Below, in pieces: positions 35,923-45,013 of a stretch of 64,000 nucleotides of DNA. Below the pieces are notes generated by a model. That model worked only from the letters and a program-made list of their open reading frames with translations, ran no database searches and was not told where the DNA came from. Position 1 is the first letter of the stretch. Every line of letters starts with the position of its first letter. Both the position numbers and the translations under genes were made by a program. Source of the stretch: Bog-473 sp963791995 (lineage in GTDB: Bacteria; Actinomycetota; Acidimicrobiia; Acidimicrobiales; RAAP-2); assembly GCA_963791995.1 (NCBI GenBank), contig CAWBUQ010000001.1:248001-312000 (forward strand), in the 5' to 3' direction.

Positions 35923-37279
35923 TCAGGAGGTGGCGGCCTTGGCGCCTGTCGACGCCCGCATGCGATCGCGCGCATGGCCGAAACGCAGCGACAGGTAGCT
36001 CACGCCGCCAAAGGGGATGGGAAGCCAGAAGTTCACCAGCCGCCAGCTCAGGACACCGGCGGCGGCCACGCCGCCCGGGACGCCGAAGCCCTTGAGGACG
36101 GCAACGATCGTCAACTCGACGACACCGAGACCGCTCGGCGTGAGGGGGATAACGGCCAGGACGTTGGCGAGCCCGTAGGCCACCAGCACGTCGATGGGCG
36201 AGATGTGGGCGCCGAAGGCCAGACAGAAGACGTAGAGCGATGCACAGTCGAGGAGCCAATTGGCCGAGGCCCAGATGCCCGCCCTCACGAGGAGCTCGGA
36301 GCTCGTGGACAGGATCTTCACCCGATCGGTGACTTTCTGCAGCAGCGAGGTCACGGTCTCGGGCCGCACGAAGGGGAGGCGGTCCGCCACTCTGTTCACG
36401 AAGACCCCGGCGTGTTTCTCGCCCCTGGTCAGGAAGAACACCAACGCGGCGAAGATGGAGAGGAGGAGCACCCCGAGGATGGCGGCGAACCCATAGAGGG
36501 GGTTGTAGCCCTGGAGGGGGATCGAGATCAGCAGGGCGAGCCAGAAGATGATGTTGAGCACGACGGCCGACCCGATGCCCTGGGTGGCCAGCCCGAATGC
36601 GGCCGTGCTGCCCGAGACGTTCGATTCGGTGAGCAAGCGATAACTCGCCGCGGTACCGGGCACCGTGCCGCCGGGCAGGGTGTGGCTGATCGCCAGCGCC
36701 CACATGTTGATGCGGAAGAGGCGCCAGCGGTCGGGTGCGTCGGGGGAGAGCACCGTGTGCGTGAGCTCGGCGTAGGCCGCCAGCGCGGCCACCTCGAGCA
36801 GCGCGCCGAAGATCAACCACAAGAAGTTGAGATGGCTCAGCTGATGGAACTCGCGGCGAGCGCTGGCCAGCTCGGGCAACAGGATGTACTCCCCCACGAA
36901 GAACGCGATCAGCACAGCCAACGTGATCTTCACGTTCTCGCGGCAAGAAGGGCAGGAGTTGTCGACGCGGTCGGGGTGGGGCGACGTCTGTCGCCGCCGC
37001 GGTCGCGGGCTGGTCGGATTCGTCGTCGCCGGGCGTGGCCGCTGCGTCTGACGACTCGGTCGACCCCGACCCGGGTGCTGTGGCGTCGGGAGTGTCGGCG
37101 GCGTCGATCACTGGCCGTGTCGGCTGTGATCGGAAGTCGGCGGTGGGAGCATGGATCGCCGCGGCTGCAGCGTCCGTGCGGTCGAGAGGGGACGCGTCGG
37201 CCTCCGTCGACGCCTGGGGTTGCTCCTTCTCAGGTTCTTCCCCGGTTTCCCCCAGTTCCGCTGGCTCCATCCGACTCAT
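35923..37279 (-). CDS. UPF0104/LPG-synthase-like integral membrane protein (frameshifted)
   Basis: A membrane protein with about eight helices of the lysylphosphatidylglycerol synthase transmembrane family (YbhN-like). Signatures: INMWALAISHTLPGGTVPGT, YRLLTE, TQGIGSAVVLNIIFWLALL, VAYGLANVLAVIPLTPSGLG and VELTIVAVLKGFGVPGG. It lacks a catalytic aminoacyl-transferase domain, so a lipid or envelope-precursor transport role is only a guess. The core can start at GTG 36933. Upstream, another frame from ATG 37279 encodes an acidic, disordered region (MSRMEPAELGETGEEP... to PRRQLLPFLPRE) that joins VKITLAVLIAFFVGEY if one indel occurs at about 36944. I include it as the likely N-terminus. The gene diverges from the AI-2E transporter. 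Confidence 0.8.
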
Positions 37280-37341
37280 GCTTGCACGTCGGACACCCGA
37301 AGAACCGCCTCTTCGAGGGTTGGAGCTGCCAAGCTTGGGCC

Positions 37342-38514
37342 ATGGCCGCTGAGCCTCAGAACACGTGGCGGTCCAGGTTGACGGGGAGCGCGGACAGGCG
37401 CGGGATCCCGTTGGGGACGATCGTGGTCTCGGTCGCGACGATCATCTTGCTGCTGGACCTCAACGCGGCCCTCATTCTCGGGCTGTGGGTCCTGCGCACC
37501 ATCGTCGTGTACGTGATCATCGCCTTCTTCTTCACGTTGCTCATGACGCCGGCCACGCGCTTCTTGCACCGGCGCGGCATGTCGCACGGCGGCGCCACCG
37601 TCCTCGTCTTCTTGTTGGGTGCCATCGTGCTGGCCGGGCTGGTGTACCTCTTCACCGAGCCCCTCGTGACCGCCGCCTTGCATTTCGGGCAGCAGGTTCC
37701 GCATCTGGTCGCCGAAGCCAAGAAAGGCCACGGACCGCTGGGCCGGCTTCTCTATCGGTTGCACCTGCAGAAGTACCTCTCGGAGGGTTCGTCCAAGCTC
37801 ACATCGCAGCTGACCAAGGTGCTCAAGCCGGCGACGGCCTTCTCGGTCGGCGAGGCCGCCTTCTCGACGATCGTGTCCATCGTCACCATCGCCGTCCTGA
37901 CTTTCTTCACCATGCTCGAGGCGCCGCGCATGTGGCGCGGCTTCCTCACCTTGTTCCGGCCGACCACGGCGGAGCGCCTGGGCCGGGTGATCGACGAGTC
38001 GATCCGCTCGGTCACCGGGTACATGCTCGGGAACGGCCTCACCTCCGTCATCGCCGGCATCATCTCGGGCGTCACCCTGGCCATCCTCGGCGTACCGTTC
38101 GCGCTCTTGCTCGGGGTGTTCGTGGCCCTGGTCGACCTGCTCCCCCTCGTGGGCGGGTTGCTGGCGGGCCTTCCGGTGGTGATCATCGCCGCTATTCACT
38201 CCGTACCCGCTGGCATCGTCATGTTGGTCGTCTTCCTGGTGTACCAGCAGGTTGAGAATCACGTGCTCAACCCCGTCATCATGAGCAGGACGGTCCAGTT
38301 GAACCCCTTTTGGGTGCTGATCGCCGTCCTGGTCGGCGCCACGCTCGGTGGAAAGATCGCGGGCGGCCTGGGTACCTTCGTGGGCGCCCTGATCGGCATC
38401 CCGCTCGGCGGTGCGCTCCAGGTGATCGTGCGGGAGCTCCGGCGGGGCCCTGACGGGTCGATCGAGCCCGGATCGTCCTCGACCTCCGAGTCGGTCGAAC
38501 CGGTGGACTTCTAG
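37342..38514 (+). CDS. AI-2E family transporter (PerM/YdiK-like)
   Basis: A 390-residue membrane protein with about eight helices of the AI-2E exporter/PerM family, many of which are ion-coupled transporters of unknown substrate. Seen: VLRTIVVYVIIAFFFTLLMT, VGEAAFSTIVSIVTIAVLTF, VIDESIRSVTGYMLGNGLTS, PFALLLGVFVALVDLLPLVG, YQQVENHVLNPVIMSRTVQL and GKIAGGLGTFVGALIGIPL. ATG 37342 is used; the frame is open far upstream across the opposite strand but that region is shadow. It diverges from the UPF0104 gene with 62 bases between starts, and a two-armed hairpin follows its stop. Confidence 0.9.
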   Translation: MAAEPQNTWRSRLTGSADRRGIPLGTIVVSVATIILLLDLNAALILGLWVLRTIVVYVIIAFFFTLLMTPATRFLHRRGMSHGGATVLVFLLGAIVLAGLVYLFTEPLVTAALHFGQQVPHLVAEAKKGHGPLGRLLYRLHLQKYLSEGSSKLTSQLTKVLKPATAFSVGEAAFSTIVSIVTIAVLTFFTMLEAPRMWRGFLTLFRPTTAERLGRVIDESIRSVTGYMLGNGLTSVIAGIISGVTLAILGVPFALLLGVFVALVDLLPLVGGLLAGLPVVIIAAIHSVPAGIVMLVVFLVYQQVENHVLNPVIMSRTVQLNPFWVLIAVLVGATLGGKIAGGLGTFVGALIGIPLGGALQVIVRELRRGPDGSIEPGSSSTSESVEPVDF

Positions 38515-38540
38515 GATCCGGCCTCGCGCGGGGTCGGCCC

Positions 38541-38595
38541 GAAGCACCCCGTGCCTCCGGCGGGGACTCATCCGGAGCATCGGGGCGGGTGCTTC
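38541..38595 (+). terminator. Hairpin after the AI-2E transporter gene
   Basis: GAAGCACCC (38541-38549) pairs with GGGTGCTTC (38587-38595), and within the loop CTCCGG pairs with CCGGAG. The structure starts 27 bases after the stop codon. It has no T tract but is the best terminator candidate before the next promoter. Confidence 0.55.
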
Positions 38596-38679
38596 GCCGG
38601 GATGAAGGTCCAGGCCACGGGCGGGACCAGGTCCGGCCGCCGCTCCGATGGGCGCCGGAGCCGAGGCGGCGCGACCTCC

Positions 38680-38685
38680 TAGAAT
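38680..38685 (+). promoter_or_regulatory. -10 element TAGAAT of the polyprenol-P-mannose synthase gene
   Basis: TAGAAT is followed by seven bases and ATG 38693. It overlaps the alternative ATG at 38684, so the downstream ATG is the better start. No Shine-Dalgarno sequence is present. Confidence 0.6.
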
Positions 38686-38692
38686 GCCAATC

Positions 38693-39511
38693 ATGAGGCC
38701 GCTCGTGGTGATCCCGACGTACAACGAGTCGGAGAACATCGAGCGGATGCTGCACCGGATCCACGAGTGCCTGCCCGGCGCCGGGGTGCTCGTGGTCGAC
38801 GACGGCAGCCCCGACGGGACGGCCGACATCGTCAAGGCGGTGGCGGCCGAGCTGCCCGACGTGCACCTCTTGACCCGAAACGAGAAGTCCGGTCTGGGCA
38901 GCGCGTACCGGGCCGGCTTCGCCTGGGGGCTGGAGCGGAACTTCGACGCGTTCGTCGAGATCGATGCCGACTTCTCCCACGACCCCGCCGCGCTGCCGGG
39001 GTTGCTGGCGCCGCTCGAGAAGGGGTTCGACGTCTCGATCGGCTCGCGCTACGTCGAGGGCGGCTCCATCCCGAACTGGGCCTGGCACCGCCACCTCCTG
39101 TCACGGGGCGGCAACATCTACGCCTCGACGGTCCTGGGTCTGGGCGTGGCCGATGCAACGGCGGGGTACCGGGTGTATTCGGCCAGGATCTTGCGCAAGC
39201 TGAACCTCGAGCAGATCCGGGCTGAGGGGTACGGCTTCCAGATCGAGATGACGTACCGGGCCAAGCAACACGGTGCGGCCATCACCGAGGTGCCGATCAG
39301 CTTCGTCGACCGCGAAGCGGGCGAGTCAAAGATGTCCTCGTTCATCGTCGTCGAGGCGCTGGGCCTCGTCACCTGGTGGGGGCTCGGCCGGCTGGCCCGA
39401 GGCGTGCGGCGCGTGTTCGGCAGTGGGCGCCCGCCCGGTGCTCCCGGCCGCGCGGTGACGGCGGCCGACCCGCCCGACACTCTTGAGGAGGTGGCCGCGC
39501 GTGACAGTTGA
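38693..39511 (+). CDS. Polyprenol-phosphate mannosyltransferase (Ppm1/Dpm1-like, GT2)
   Basis: Transfers mannose from GDP-mannose to polyprenyl phosphate on the inner membrane face, making the donor for envelope mannosylation. The 272-residue GT2 enzyme shows VVIPTYNESENIERML, VLVVDDGSPDGTADIV, GLGSAYRAGFAWGL, FVEIDADFSHDPAALPGL (catalytic DxD-like DAD), GSRYVEGGSIPNWAWHR, ADATAGYRVYSARIL and IEMTYRAKQHGAAITEVPI. There is no C-terminal membrane domain, as in split Ppm1/Ppm2 systems. Its last ten bases overlap the response-regulator gene, whose ribosome-binding site lies within it. A GT87 enzyme at 33.8 kb is a possible user of the product. Confidence 0.9.
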   Translation: MRPLVVIPTYNESENIERMLHRIHECLPGAGVLVVDDGSPDGTADIVKAVAAELPDVHLLTRNEKSGLGSAYRAGFAWGLERNFDAFVEIDADFSHDPAALPGLLAPLEKGFDVSIGSRYVEGGSIPNWAWHRHLLSRGGNIYASTVLGLGVADATAGYRVYSARILRKLNLEQIRAEGYGFQIEMTYRAKQHGAAITEVPISFVDREAGESKMSSFIVVEALGLVTWWGLGRLARGVRRVFGSGRPPGAPGRAVTAADPPDTLEEVAARDS

Positions 39512-40205
39512 GGCCCCATCCGCTCGGATCCTCGTCGTGGACGACGAGCCGAGCATCGCCGAGCTCCTATCGGCTGCGCTGTCGTTTGAGGGCTATCAAG
39601 TGGGCGTGGCGTCGACGGGCGCCGAAGCGATCGAGCAGGTGCGCACATTCCGTCCCAACCTCGTGATGCTCGACGTCATGCTCCCGGACTTCGACGGCCA
39701 CGAGGTCTGCCGCCGCCTGCGCAACCAGGGCGAGCAGATGCCCATCGTCTTCTTGACGGCCCGTGACACGACTCAGGACAAGGTCGAGGGGCTGAGCATG
39801 GGCGACGACTACGTCACCAAGCCCTTCAGCATCGAAGAGCTTACGGCGCGTGTGGGCGCCATCCTGCGCCGTGCCGGTGAGATGGCCGCGGCCGACACCT
39901 CCACCCTCCAGTTCGCCGACCTGACCATGAACGTCGACACCCATGAGGTGTGGCGTGACGAGCAGTCGATCGACCTCACGGCCACCGAGTTCAACCTGCT
40001 GCGCTACCTGCTCGAGAACGCGCGGCGCGTCATTTCCAAGTCCGAGCTTCTCGACACCGTGTGGGGCTTCGACTTCCACGGCGACCCGAACATCGTCGAG
40101 ACCTACATCAGCTACCTGCGCAAGAAGATCGACGATCGCGAACCAGCGTTGATTCACACCATCCGCCGAGTCGGCTACACACTGCGACTGCCCAGGGAAG
40201 GATGA
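39501..40205 (+). CDS. OmpR-family response regulator (MprA/TrcR-like)
   Basis: DNA-binding regulator of a two-component pair. Receiver domain: ARILVVDDEPSIAELLSAAL, phosphoacceptor in VMLDVMLPDFDGHEV, IVFLTARDTTQDKVEGLSMG; winged helix: IDLTATEFNLLRYLLENARR, TVWGFDFHGDPNIVETYISY, HTIRRVGYTLR. The loop reads SMGDDYVTKPF, one residue shorter than the usual G-G/A-DDYVTKPF; loss of one GGC unit could be biological or an assembly slip. A strong GAGGAGGTG ribosome-binding site lies nine bases before GTG 39501. It overlaps both the mannosyltransferase gene and the kinase gene (ATGA), so all three are probably co-transcribed. Confidence 0.92.
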   Translation: MTVEAPSARILVVDDEPSIAELLSAALSFEGYQVGVASTGAEAIEQVRTFRPNLVMLDVMLPDFDGHEVCRRLRNQGEQMPIVFLTARDTTQDKVEGLSMGDDYVTKPFSIEELTARVGAILRRAGEMAAADTSTLQFADLTMNVDTHEVWRDEQSIDLTATEFNLLRYLLENARRVISKSELLDTVWGFDFHGDPNIVETYISYLRKKIDDREPALIHTIRRVGYTLRLPREG

Positions 40206-41710
40206 GCCTTCAAAGGCGGCTCGTCGCCGTCGTGGCGTTGCTGCTGGTGCTCGGCCTCCTGGTTGCCGACATCGTCACCTACGCCGAGGTCCGTTCGTTC
40301 CTCTACGGTCAGGCGGACAATACCTTGGCCCAGAACGAGGCACTGGGCTTCAACTACCTGACCTTCGCCTCCGAGAAACACGTGACTGTGTCGCAGGCCG
40401 ACTTGTCGCGCCGCATCTCTTCCGACGTCTACATCACGTTGCTCGGCCGCAACGGCAAGGTGATGCTGCGTCGCCCCTCCGGCTCGACGACGCAACCCGA
40501 CCCCACGCCCATCTTGACCAAGGACATCCCGGTCCAGCAGGTGCCCGACATCTACAGCCACGTCCGGGTCGGTCGCTACGCCGGCACGTTCCACCCCGAC
40601 CCCGACGCCGTCGTGCTCGGGAGCCATGGGGATCCCGACGGTGCCTACCGGACCGTCGCCGTGACGGTCCCGCAGGGAACCCTGGTGACGTCGCTATCGC
40701 TCAACCCGACCAACGACACGCTCAACTCCTTGCGCCGGGTCGAGCTGTTCGCCAGCTTGGCTGTCCTCATGGCCCTGGGCATCCTCGTGCTGGTCGTGGT
40801 GCGGCGCGGACTGCGTCCACTGCGCCAGATGGCGACCACGGCTGACGCCATCGCCTCGGGCGACCTCAGCCGCCGCGTGCCCGAGGGCAGACCCGGCACC
40901 GAGATCGGCCAACTGGGCTCGGCGCTCAACAAGATGCTGGCCCAGATCGAAGGCGCCTTTGCCGAGAAGTCCGCGTCCGAGGAGCGGCTGCGCCAATTCG
41001 TGGCCGACGCCTCGCACGAGTTGCGTACTCCGCTGACATCGATCCGCGGCTATGCCGAACTGCTGGGACGGGGCGGCTTCTCCGACGAGGCCGGGCGCGG
41101 CAAGGCATTGAAGCGCATCGAGCAGGAGGCGACCCGGATGGGTGGCCTGGTCGAGGACCTCTTGTTGTTGGCGGAGCTCGACCGGGGCCGGCCGTTGCGG
41201 ACCGAGCCCGTCGACCTCCAGCGCATCTGTGTCGACGCCGTGGGCGATTCCAACGCCGTGGATCACGATCACCACCTCACCCTCGAAACCGGCGCGCCGG
41301 TGGTCGTCCTCGGTGACCCCGAGCGCCTGGCGCAGGTGGCCCACAACCTCGTGCGCAACGCGCTGGCGCACACGCCGGCGGGGACCGACGTCAACGTGTC
41401 GACGGGTGTGGCCCAGCGCATGGGCTACATCAAGGTGTCCGATAACGGGCCCGGGATCCCCCAGGCGGTGGCGTCGCGCATCTTCGACCGCTTCTACCAG
41501 GGCGACCCGTCCCGCTCGGCGTCGGGGACCGGACTCGGCCTGGCCATCGTGCGAGCGATCGCCGAGGCACTCAACGGAACGGCCGAGGTGGTCTCCTCGC
41601 CGGGTTCGGGAGCGACGCTGCTCGTCAAGATCCCGCTGGCGGCCAGCCACGTGGAGGCGGCGGTGCCGAGCGCGCCGCCGACCCCGGCCCGCTCAGCGCA
41701 GCTGCACTGA
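40202..41710 (+). CDS. Sensor histidine kinase (MprB/TrcS-like)
   Basis: Membrane kinase of the pair, 502 residues. Order: N-terminal helix (LVAVVALLLVLGLLVADIV), an extracytoplasmic sensor domain of about 150 residues, second helix (LFASLAVLMALGILVLVVV), HAMP (RPLRQMATTADAIASGDLS), HisKA with FVADASHELRTPLTSIRGYA (His near 271), HATPase with HNLVRNALAHTPAGTDV, DNGPGIPQ and GTGLGLAIVRAIAE. The 3' end overlaps the convergent menF gene by 18 bases. Nothing in the sequence identifies the signal; the neighbouring mannosyltransferase hints at envelope stress. Confidence 0.93.
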   Translation: MSLQRRLVAVVALLLVLGLLVADIVTYAEVRSFLYGQADNTLAQNEALGFNYLTFASEKHVTVSQADLSRRISSDVYITLLGRNGKVMLRRPSGSTTQPDPTPILTKDIPVQQVPDIYSHVRVGRYAGTFHPDPDAVVLGSHGDPDGAYRTVAVTVPQGTLVTSLSLNPTNDTLNSLRRVELFASLAVLMALGILVLVVVRRGLRPLRQMATTADAIASGDLSRRVPEGRPGTEIGQLGSALNKMLAQIEGAFAEKSASEERLRQFVADASHELRTPLTSIRGYAELLGRGGFSDEAGRGKALKRIEQEATRMGGLVEDLLLLAELDRGRPLRTEPVDLQRICVDAVGDSNAVDHDHHLTLETGAPVVVLGDPERLAQVAHNLVRNALAHTPAGTDVNVSTGVAQRMGYIKVSDNGPGIPQAVASRIFDRFYQGDPSRSASGTGLGLAIVRAIAEALNGTAEVVSSPGSGATLLVKIPLAASHVEAAVPSAPPTPARSAQLH

Positions 41711-42994
41711 CGCGCCCGGCACGACGGCGTCGAGGACGGTCGCCAGCTTGACGTTGGCTTCGTCCGCCTCGGCTTCGGGCTCGGAGTCAGCCACGATGCC
41801 CCCGCCGGCGCGCAATGTGAGCGAGGTGCCGTTGGCGTCGAGCCGGGCGCTCCGGATGCCGATCATCCATTCGCCGTCGCCACCGGCGCCCACCCAGCCG
41901 ACCGGGCCTGCCCAGTAACCCCGCTCGCCGGCCTCGTGCTGCGTAATGAAGCGGAGGGCGTCGGCCCGGGGGGTGCCGCCCACGGCGGGCGTGGGGTGCA
42001 GGCCGGCGAGGAGGTCCAAGACGCCAGCCGGCGGCGTGGCGAGGTGTCCCTCTACCCGGGTGCCGAGGTGGGCCACAGAGCGGAACGCCACGAGGGAGGG
42101 CTCGTCGGGCACGGAGAGCTCGTCGCAGCGCGGAGCCAGGGTGTCGGCGATGGCGTCGACCACGTAGCGGTGCTCGGCGCGGCTCTTGGCCGAACGGGCC
42201 AGGCTGCGCTGCGCGTCGGCGTCGCGGCGTGCCGTGTCGCCCCGCGGCACCGTGCCGGCGAGGGGATGGGCGGTCACCCGGTCGCCGTGGCGGGCGATCA
42301 GCAGCTCGGGACTGGCGCCGAAAAAGGTGCCCTCGGGGACGGGCATGGAGAAGATGGTGCAGTTCGGTTCGCCGGCGCGCAGCCGGCGCAGCGCCTCGGC
42401 GAGGTGCAGCGGCCCGTCGAGCTCGATCGTCATGGCCCGCGACAGGACCACCTTGCGCAAGATGGCACCGGGCACCTGCATCTGGGCGACCGCCGTGGCC
42501 ACCACGGCGGCGTACCCGGCCGAGTCCATGGCGGTCGTCACGCCGGCGACGGCGGGGTCTTTGTCGAGGGCGTCGGCCAGGCCCGAGTCGGGGGCGGTCC
42601 CGTACTGCCAGATCACGGCGTCGAAGAGCTCGTCGGTGGTCGGCAGCGCCGTATCGGACGGCCCGACCGCGGTGGCCCAACGACGGGTCACACCGTCGGC
42701 GTCGCGCGCGATGCCCATGGTGAAGCGCGGGATGACCAGCAGGCCCGCCATGGCGTCGGTGAAGGGAAGGGCACCCAGGGCGACGACGCCCGAGCCGGAT
42801 CGGGCCACCTGGTCCTCGCACGCAATCGCGGCCAGTGCCGCTGCGGCCTCGCTTGCCTCGACCAGCTGCGCCGTGCCCCAGCCGACCAGGGTCAGTCCGG
42901 GCCGGTCGAAGAGCACCGTCGGGCTCCCGTCGAACTGCAGCGCGTCGGGCCCGAACTCGAGCGGCACGCACCGCGCGTGGAGGTCGGCGGTCAT
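41693..42994 (-). CDS. menF: Isochorismate synthase (menaquinone pathway)
   Basis: Converts chorismate to isochorismate, the first committed step to menaquinone. The 433-residue protein has the chorismate-binding fold: ILRKVVLSRAMTIELDGPL, NCTIFSMPVPEGTFFGASPE, HPLAGTVPRGDTARRD, RSVAHLGTRVEGHLA, GLHPTPAVGGTPR, GWVGAGGDGEWMIGIRSA and LRAGGGIVADSEPEAE. The ATG at 42994 overlaps the menG stop (ATGA), tying it to the last methylation step. menD, menH, menC, menE, menB and menA are not in the window. Siderophore-type isochorismate synthases share the fold; the menG neighbour favours menaquinone. Confidence 0.92.
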   Translation of the reverse strand: MTADLHARCVPLEFGPDALQFDGSPTVLFDRPGLTLVGWGTAQLVEASEAAAALAAIACEDQVARSGSGVVALGALPFTDAMAGLLVIPRFTMGIARDADGVTRRWATAVGPSDTALPTTDELFDAVIWQYGTAPDSGLADALDKDPAVAGVTTAMDSAGYAAVVATAVAQMQVPGAILRKVVLSRAMTIELDGPLHLAEALRRLRAGEPNCTIFSMPVPEGTFFGASPELLIARHGDRVTAHPLAGTVPRGDTARRDADAQRSLARSAKSRAEHRYVVDAIADTLAPRCDELSVPDEPSLVAFRSVAHLGTRVEGHLATPPAGVLDLLAGLHPTPAVGGTPRADALRFITQHEAGERGYWAGPVGWVGAGGDGEWMIGIRSARLDANGTSLTLRAGGGIVADSEPEAEADEANVKLATVLDAVVPGASVQLR

Positions 42995-43848
42995 GGGCCT
43001 GGACCCGGACTCGGACCCGTAGGCGGGACCGGTGCTCCGGATCGGGTGCCCATGATGAGCTGGCTGAGCCCGCCCGCCAGCGGCCGGATGCCGACCCCCG
43101 AGAAGCCCTTGTCGCGCAACAGGGCCCGGAGCGCGGTAGCCGGGGGGAGGTAGGCGACCGAACGCGGCAGGTAGTCGTAGGCCTCCTTGTCGGAGAGCGC
43201 GGCACCGAGCAGGGGCACCGCCTTGGTGAACCACACGTCGTAGCCCGCCCGCCAGAGCCGCGAAGTCGGGGTGTCGACCTCCAAGACGGCGAGCCGCCCG
43301 CCGGCGCGCAGCACCCGGGCGCACTCACCGAGCGTGGCCCCGAGGTCAGTGAAGTTGCGCAGCGCGTAGCCGCAGATGACGCCCTCGAAGGTGCCGTCGC
43401 CGAAGGGCAAGAAGCTGCCGTCGGCCTCGACCAGAGGAGCGGGCGTGCCGTTGGCGGCGAGCATGCCCGCGCTCAGATCGGCGCCGACGACGTCGTAGCC
43501 CTGCCGCAACGCGAGGCGGGTCAGGTCGCCGGTCCCGCACGCCAGATCGAGCACGCGGGAGCCGGTGGGGAGGCCGAGGGCCGCCACCGTGCCCCGGCGC
43601 CACGACTGATCCAGACCGAAGGTCATCAGGCGGTTGATGAGGTCGTAGCGCGGCGCAATGGTGTCGAACATGGCCCGGATGCGGGCCGTCTTCTCCTCGC
43701 CGGTCGGAAGCGGAGTGGGGGTAGGCGTGGTCGTGGTCGGCGTCGTCGGCCTCAGGTCAGCGGTAGTAGCGGTAGACGACCTGGGCCACGCAGGCGGGCT
43801 TGGGGGCGTCCTTGACCTCCATGACGAGGTCGTAGGTGACTTGGACAC
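42991..43848 (-). CDS. menG: Demethylmenaquinone methyltransferase (UbiE/MenG)
   Basis: SAM-dependent C-methyltransferase that finishes menaquinone. Core motifs: ARIRAMFDTIAPRYDLINRL, SWRRGTVAAL, SRVLDLACGTGDLTRLAL, VVGADLSAGML, GVICGYALRNFTDL, LAVLEVDTP and AYDYLPRSVAYLPPATALRA. The start is unclear: the only ATG before the core in this frame is 43848, inside maoC in another frame, and the intervening residues (TTPTTTTPTPTPLPTGEE) are low complexity. No ATG, GTG or TTG lies between the maoC stop and the core, so a non-standard start or a small indel is likely. Operon order maoC-menG-menF on the minus strand. Confidence 0.88.
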   Translation of the reverse strand: MSKSPTTSSWRSRTPPSPPAWPRSSTATTADLRPTTPTTTTPTPTPLPTGEEKTARIRAMFDTIAPRYDLINRLMTFGLDQSWRRGTVAALGLPTGSRVLDLACGTGDLTRLALRQGYDVVGADLSAGMLAANGTPAPLVEADGSFLPFGDGTFEGVICGYALRNFTDLGATLGECARVLRAGGRLAVLEVDTPTSRLWRAGYDVWFTKAVPLLGAALSDKEAYDYLPRSVAYLPPATALRALLRDKGFSGVGIRPLAGGLSQLIMGTRSGAPVPPTGPSPGPGP

Positions 43849-44212
43849 CGCCTTCGGTCTCTTCGACCTGCGCCACCGTCACGCCCATGCGCAGCTCGGA
43901 TCCCACCGGGACCGGTGAGGGGAAGCGGACCTTGTTGCAGCCGTAGTTGACGCCGAATTTCATGTTGTCGACCCCGATGACCTGGTTGAGGAGCACCGGG
44001 GCGAGGGACAAGGTGAGATAGCCGTGTGCGATGGCGACGCCGAAGGGGCCGTCCTTGGCGCGCTCGGGGTCCACGTGGATCCATTGGTGGTCGTCGGTCG
44101 CGTCGGCGAAGAGGTTCACCCGCTCCTGGGTGATCGTCTGCCACTCGGAATGGCCGAGCTCCTTGCCGACGAACTCGTGGAAGGCGTCGACGCCGTCGAC
44201 GATGGTCTTCAT
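43757..44212 (-). CDS. MaoC-like (R)-specific enoyl-CoA hydratase / NodN-like dehydratase
   Basis: A 151-residue single hot-dog protein. The hydratase motif is clear: RVNLFADATDDHQWIHVDPE with the catalytic Asp and His, FGVAIAHGYLTLSLAPVLL, and NYGCNKVRFPSPVPVGSELR. AGGAG stands a few bases before the ATG. It hydrates enoyl-CoA thioesters; the physiological acyl chain is unknown. Position ahead of menG-menF may be only co-transcription. The start lies 79 bases from the divergent VIT gene start. Confidence 0.88.
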   Translation of the reverse strand: MKTIVDGVDAFHEFVGKELGHSEWQTITQERVNLFADATDDHQWIHVDPERAKDGPFGVAIAHGYLTLSLAPVLLNQVIGVDNMKFGVNYGCNKVRFPSPVPVGSELRMGVTVAQVEETEGGVQVTYDLVMEVKDAPKPACVAQVVYRYYR

Positions 44213-44277
44213 GGGTGCTCCTCGCTGGTCAGGGTTCGTTTCCGTTGAGGGACGCTACCCGCGTGGGGACACGTCAC

Positions 44278-44283
44278 TACGCT
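44278..44283 (+). promoter_or_regulatory. -10 element TACGCT of the VIT-family gene
   Basis: TACGCT is followed by seven bases and GTG 44291; no ribosome-binding site is present. It fits the leaderless pattern. Confidence 0.5.
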
Positions 44284-44290
44284 GACGGCG

Positions 44291-45013
44291 GTGAGCGCTG
44301 CGCACGAGCAACCCGCCCCTCAGGTACATCAACACCGTGACGTGCGGGGTGGCGGTGCCAGGGCCGCGGTCTTCGGCATCAGCGACGGCCTGGTCACCAA
44401 CGTGTCCCTGGTCCTCGGTATGGCCGGCGCGAACCCGGGCGGGTCGATCGTGCGGCTGGCGGGCATCGCCGGGCTGGTGGCGGGGTCCTTCTCCATGGCG
44501 GCGGGCGAATACCTCTCCATGACGGCCCAGCGCGAGCTGATGGAGCGCGAGCTCGAAGTGGAGCGTCGCTCGCTGGACCGGAGCCCCGAGGGCGAGGCGG
44601 CCGAGCTGCGCGGCCTGTACGTGCGCCGGGGGATCGACCCGGCGGTGGCGTCGGACATGGTCGACGAGGTTATGCAGGATCCGGAGCTGGCACTCGAGAC
44701 GCACGCCCGCGAAGAGCTCGGCATTTCGGTGCAGAACCTGGGTTCGCCGTGGCAGGCCGCGGCAGCGTCGTTCATCACGTTCGCCATCGGCGCGTTCATC
44801 CCCCTCGCGCCCTGGCTGTTCACGTCGGGCACGACGGCCATTCTCTTGTCGGTGCTCCTCGGCGCCGTAGCCTCCCTCGCGGTCGGCGTGGTCCTGGCCC
44901 GCTACACCGAGCGTCCCGTCGTGATCTCCGCGCTGCGCCAGTTCGCCGTGACCGCGGTGGCCGCAGCGGTCACCTTCGGTGTCGGCAAGGCAATCGGGAC
45001 CGGGGTCAGCTAA
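44291..45013 (+). CDS. VIT1/CCC1-family iron/manganese transporter
   Basis: A 240-residue membrane protein of the vacuolar iron transporter family, predicted to move Fe2+ or Mn2+ across the cytoplasmic membrane. Signatures: AAVFGISDGLVTNVSLVLGM, GLVAGSFSMAAGEYLSMTAQ, the charged metal-binding region (ELEVERRSL, DEVMQDPELALETHAREELG) and three C-terminal helices. The five-helix length is normal. It converges with mshD; the stops overlap by a few bases (TAA at 45011-45013 within the CTAA shared with the mshD stop). Confidence 0.9.
   Translation: MSAAHEQPAPQVHQHRDVRGGGARAAVFGISDGLVTNVSLVLGMAGANPGGSIVRLAGIAGLVAGSFSMAAGEYLSMTAQRELMERELEVERRSLDRSPEGEAAELRGLYVRRGIDPAVASDMVDEVMQDPELALETHAREELGISVQNLGSPWQAAAASFITFAIGAFIPLAPWLFTSGTTAILLSVLLGAVASLAVGVVLARYTERPVVISALRQFAVTAVAAAVTFGVGKAIGTGVS

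Noticed and set aside
35413..37341. Upstream extension of the AI-2E transporter frame (1033 residues)
   Set aside because: The extension is antisense to the methyltransferase and UPF0104 genes; the transporter begins naturally at ATG 37342.
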